Below are positions 56,715 to 56,767 of a DNA stretch of 56,767 nt, piece by piece. Made by a program: the position numbers and the translations under genes. Below the pieces are notes generated by a model that saw only the letters and a list, made by a program, of their open reading frames with translations, was not told the DNA's origin and made no database searches. Within the stretch, counting starts at the first letter, position 1. Each line of letters begins with the position of its first letter. The DNA is taken from positions 1-56,767 of the forward strand of contig CAUZJO010000008.1 in the NCBI GenBank assembly GCA_963580245.1. Reading direction: 5' to 3'. The DNA comes from CAUZJO01 sp963580245 (GTDB taxonomy: Bacteria; Sumerlaeota; Sumerlaeia; MVZB01).

Positions 56715-56767
56715 ATGAATTACCACATCATCTGCTTAAACGGAAGCGGCAGACTCACGGTCGCGTT
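56715..56767 (+). CDS. Start of a gene cut by the window edge
   Basis: ATG 56715 follows a ribosome site (GGGAGACGAAG) and the frame (MNYHIICLNGSGRLTVA) is open to the last base. Only 17 residues are visible and no family can be assigned. Confidence 0.45.
   Translation, partial: MNYHIICLNGSGRLTVA

Overview
The window is about 56.8 kb of GC-rich (roughly 60%) bacterial chromosome with about 40 recognisable genes, one tRNA gene, no rRNA and no CRISPR array. The mix points to a Gram-negative, free-living bacterium of the Planctomycetota or a neighbouring candidate phylum: many secreted proteins, a MoxR/von Willebrand factor cluster, a GH127 enzyme, NHL and SdrD-B-like surface proteins, a TonB-like protein and many dispersed palindromic repeats. 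That placement is inference; there is no marker here that fixes the taxon.

Layout. 1-3.4 kb (minus): a sugar-type ABC importer (binding protein and two permeases). 3.6-4.7 kb: a broken ccsA cytochrome c biogenesis gene. 5.0-7.8 kb (minus): zinc-ribbon protein, PPK2 kinase and RtcB RNA ligase. 8-13.2 kb: secreted LamG-like protein, secreted endonuclease/exonuclease/phosphatase-fold protein and a large secreted GH127 glycosidase. 13.3-17.5 kb: an unknown acidic protein, a polyprenyl-phosphate sugar transferase between two palindromic repeats, and a membrane protein. 17.5-21.0 kb (minus): an ABC ATPase behind a large membrane-protein gene split by stop codons and a frameshift. 21.1-24.6 kb (minus): a complete Fbp-type iron(III)-like ABC importer whose first gene begins at a dispersed repeat. 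25-31.8 kb (plus): coiled-coil membrane protein, NHL lipoprotein, double-VWA protein and MoxR ATPase.

32-39.3 kb holds a cupin-like protein, a radical SAM protein, a small coiled-coil protein, argC with a class II aldolase, and the tmk/pyrR pair with a MerR regulator. 39.3-41.3 kb has a hairpin-rich repeat, a secreted squalene-cyclase-fold protein and an IS1380 remnant. 41.6-44.4 kb is a JAMM-DinG helicase fusion. 44.9-47.2 kb is a secreted SdrD-B protein whose frame is broken at a G8 tract. 47.3-49.8 kb has two Hsp20 chaperones and an orphan OppC-type permease. 50-56.8 kb has another secreted protein, tRNA-Ala(GGC) inside an inverted repeat, a 48-aa membrane peptide coupled to a CocE/NonD hydrolase, remnants of an IS630 transposase and a tyrosine recombinase, and a zinc-ribbon/TonB fusion.

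The most interesting signals are the G8 tract as a possible phase switch, a C-terminal tail shared by two otherwise different secreted proteins, the JAMM-helicase fusion, the inverted repeat with terminator-like hairpins around the tRNA, and several families of palindromic repeats, one of which seems to have changed the start of an ABC binding-protein gene. Gene decay is concentrated at ccsA, the membrane protein at 18.4-21.0 kb, a mobA tail and three mobile-element remnants. No single, clearly new multi-gene system could be demonstrated from sequence alone.
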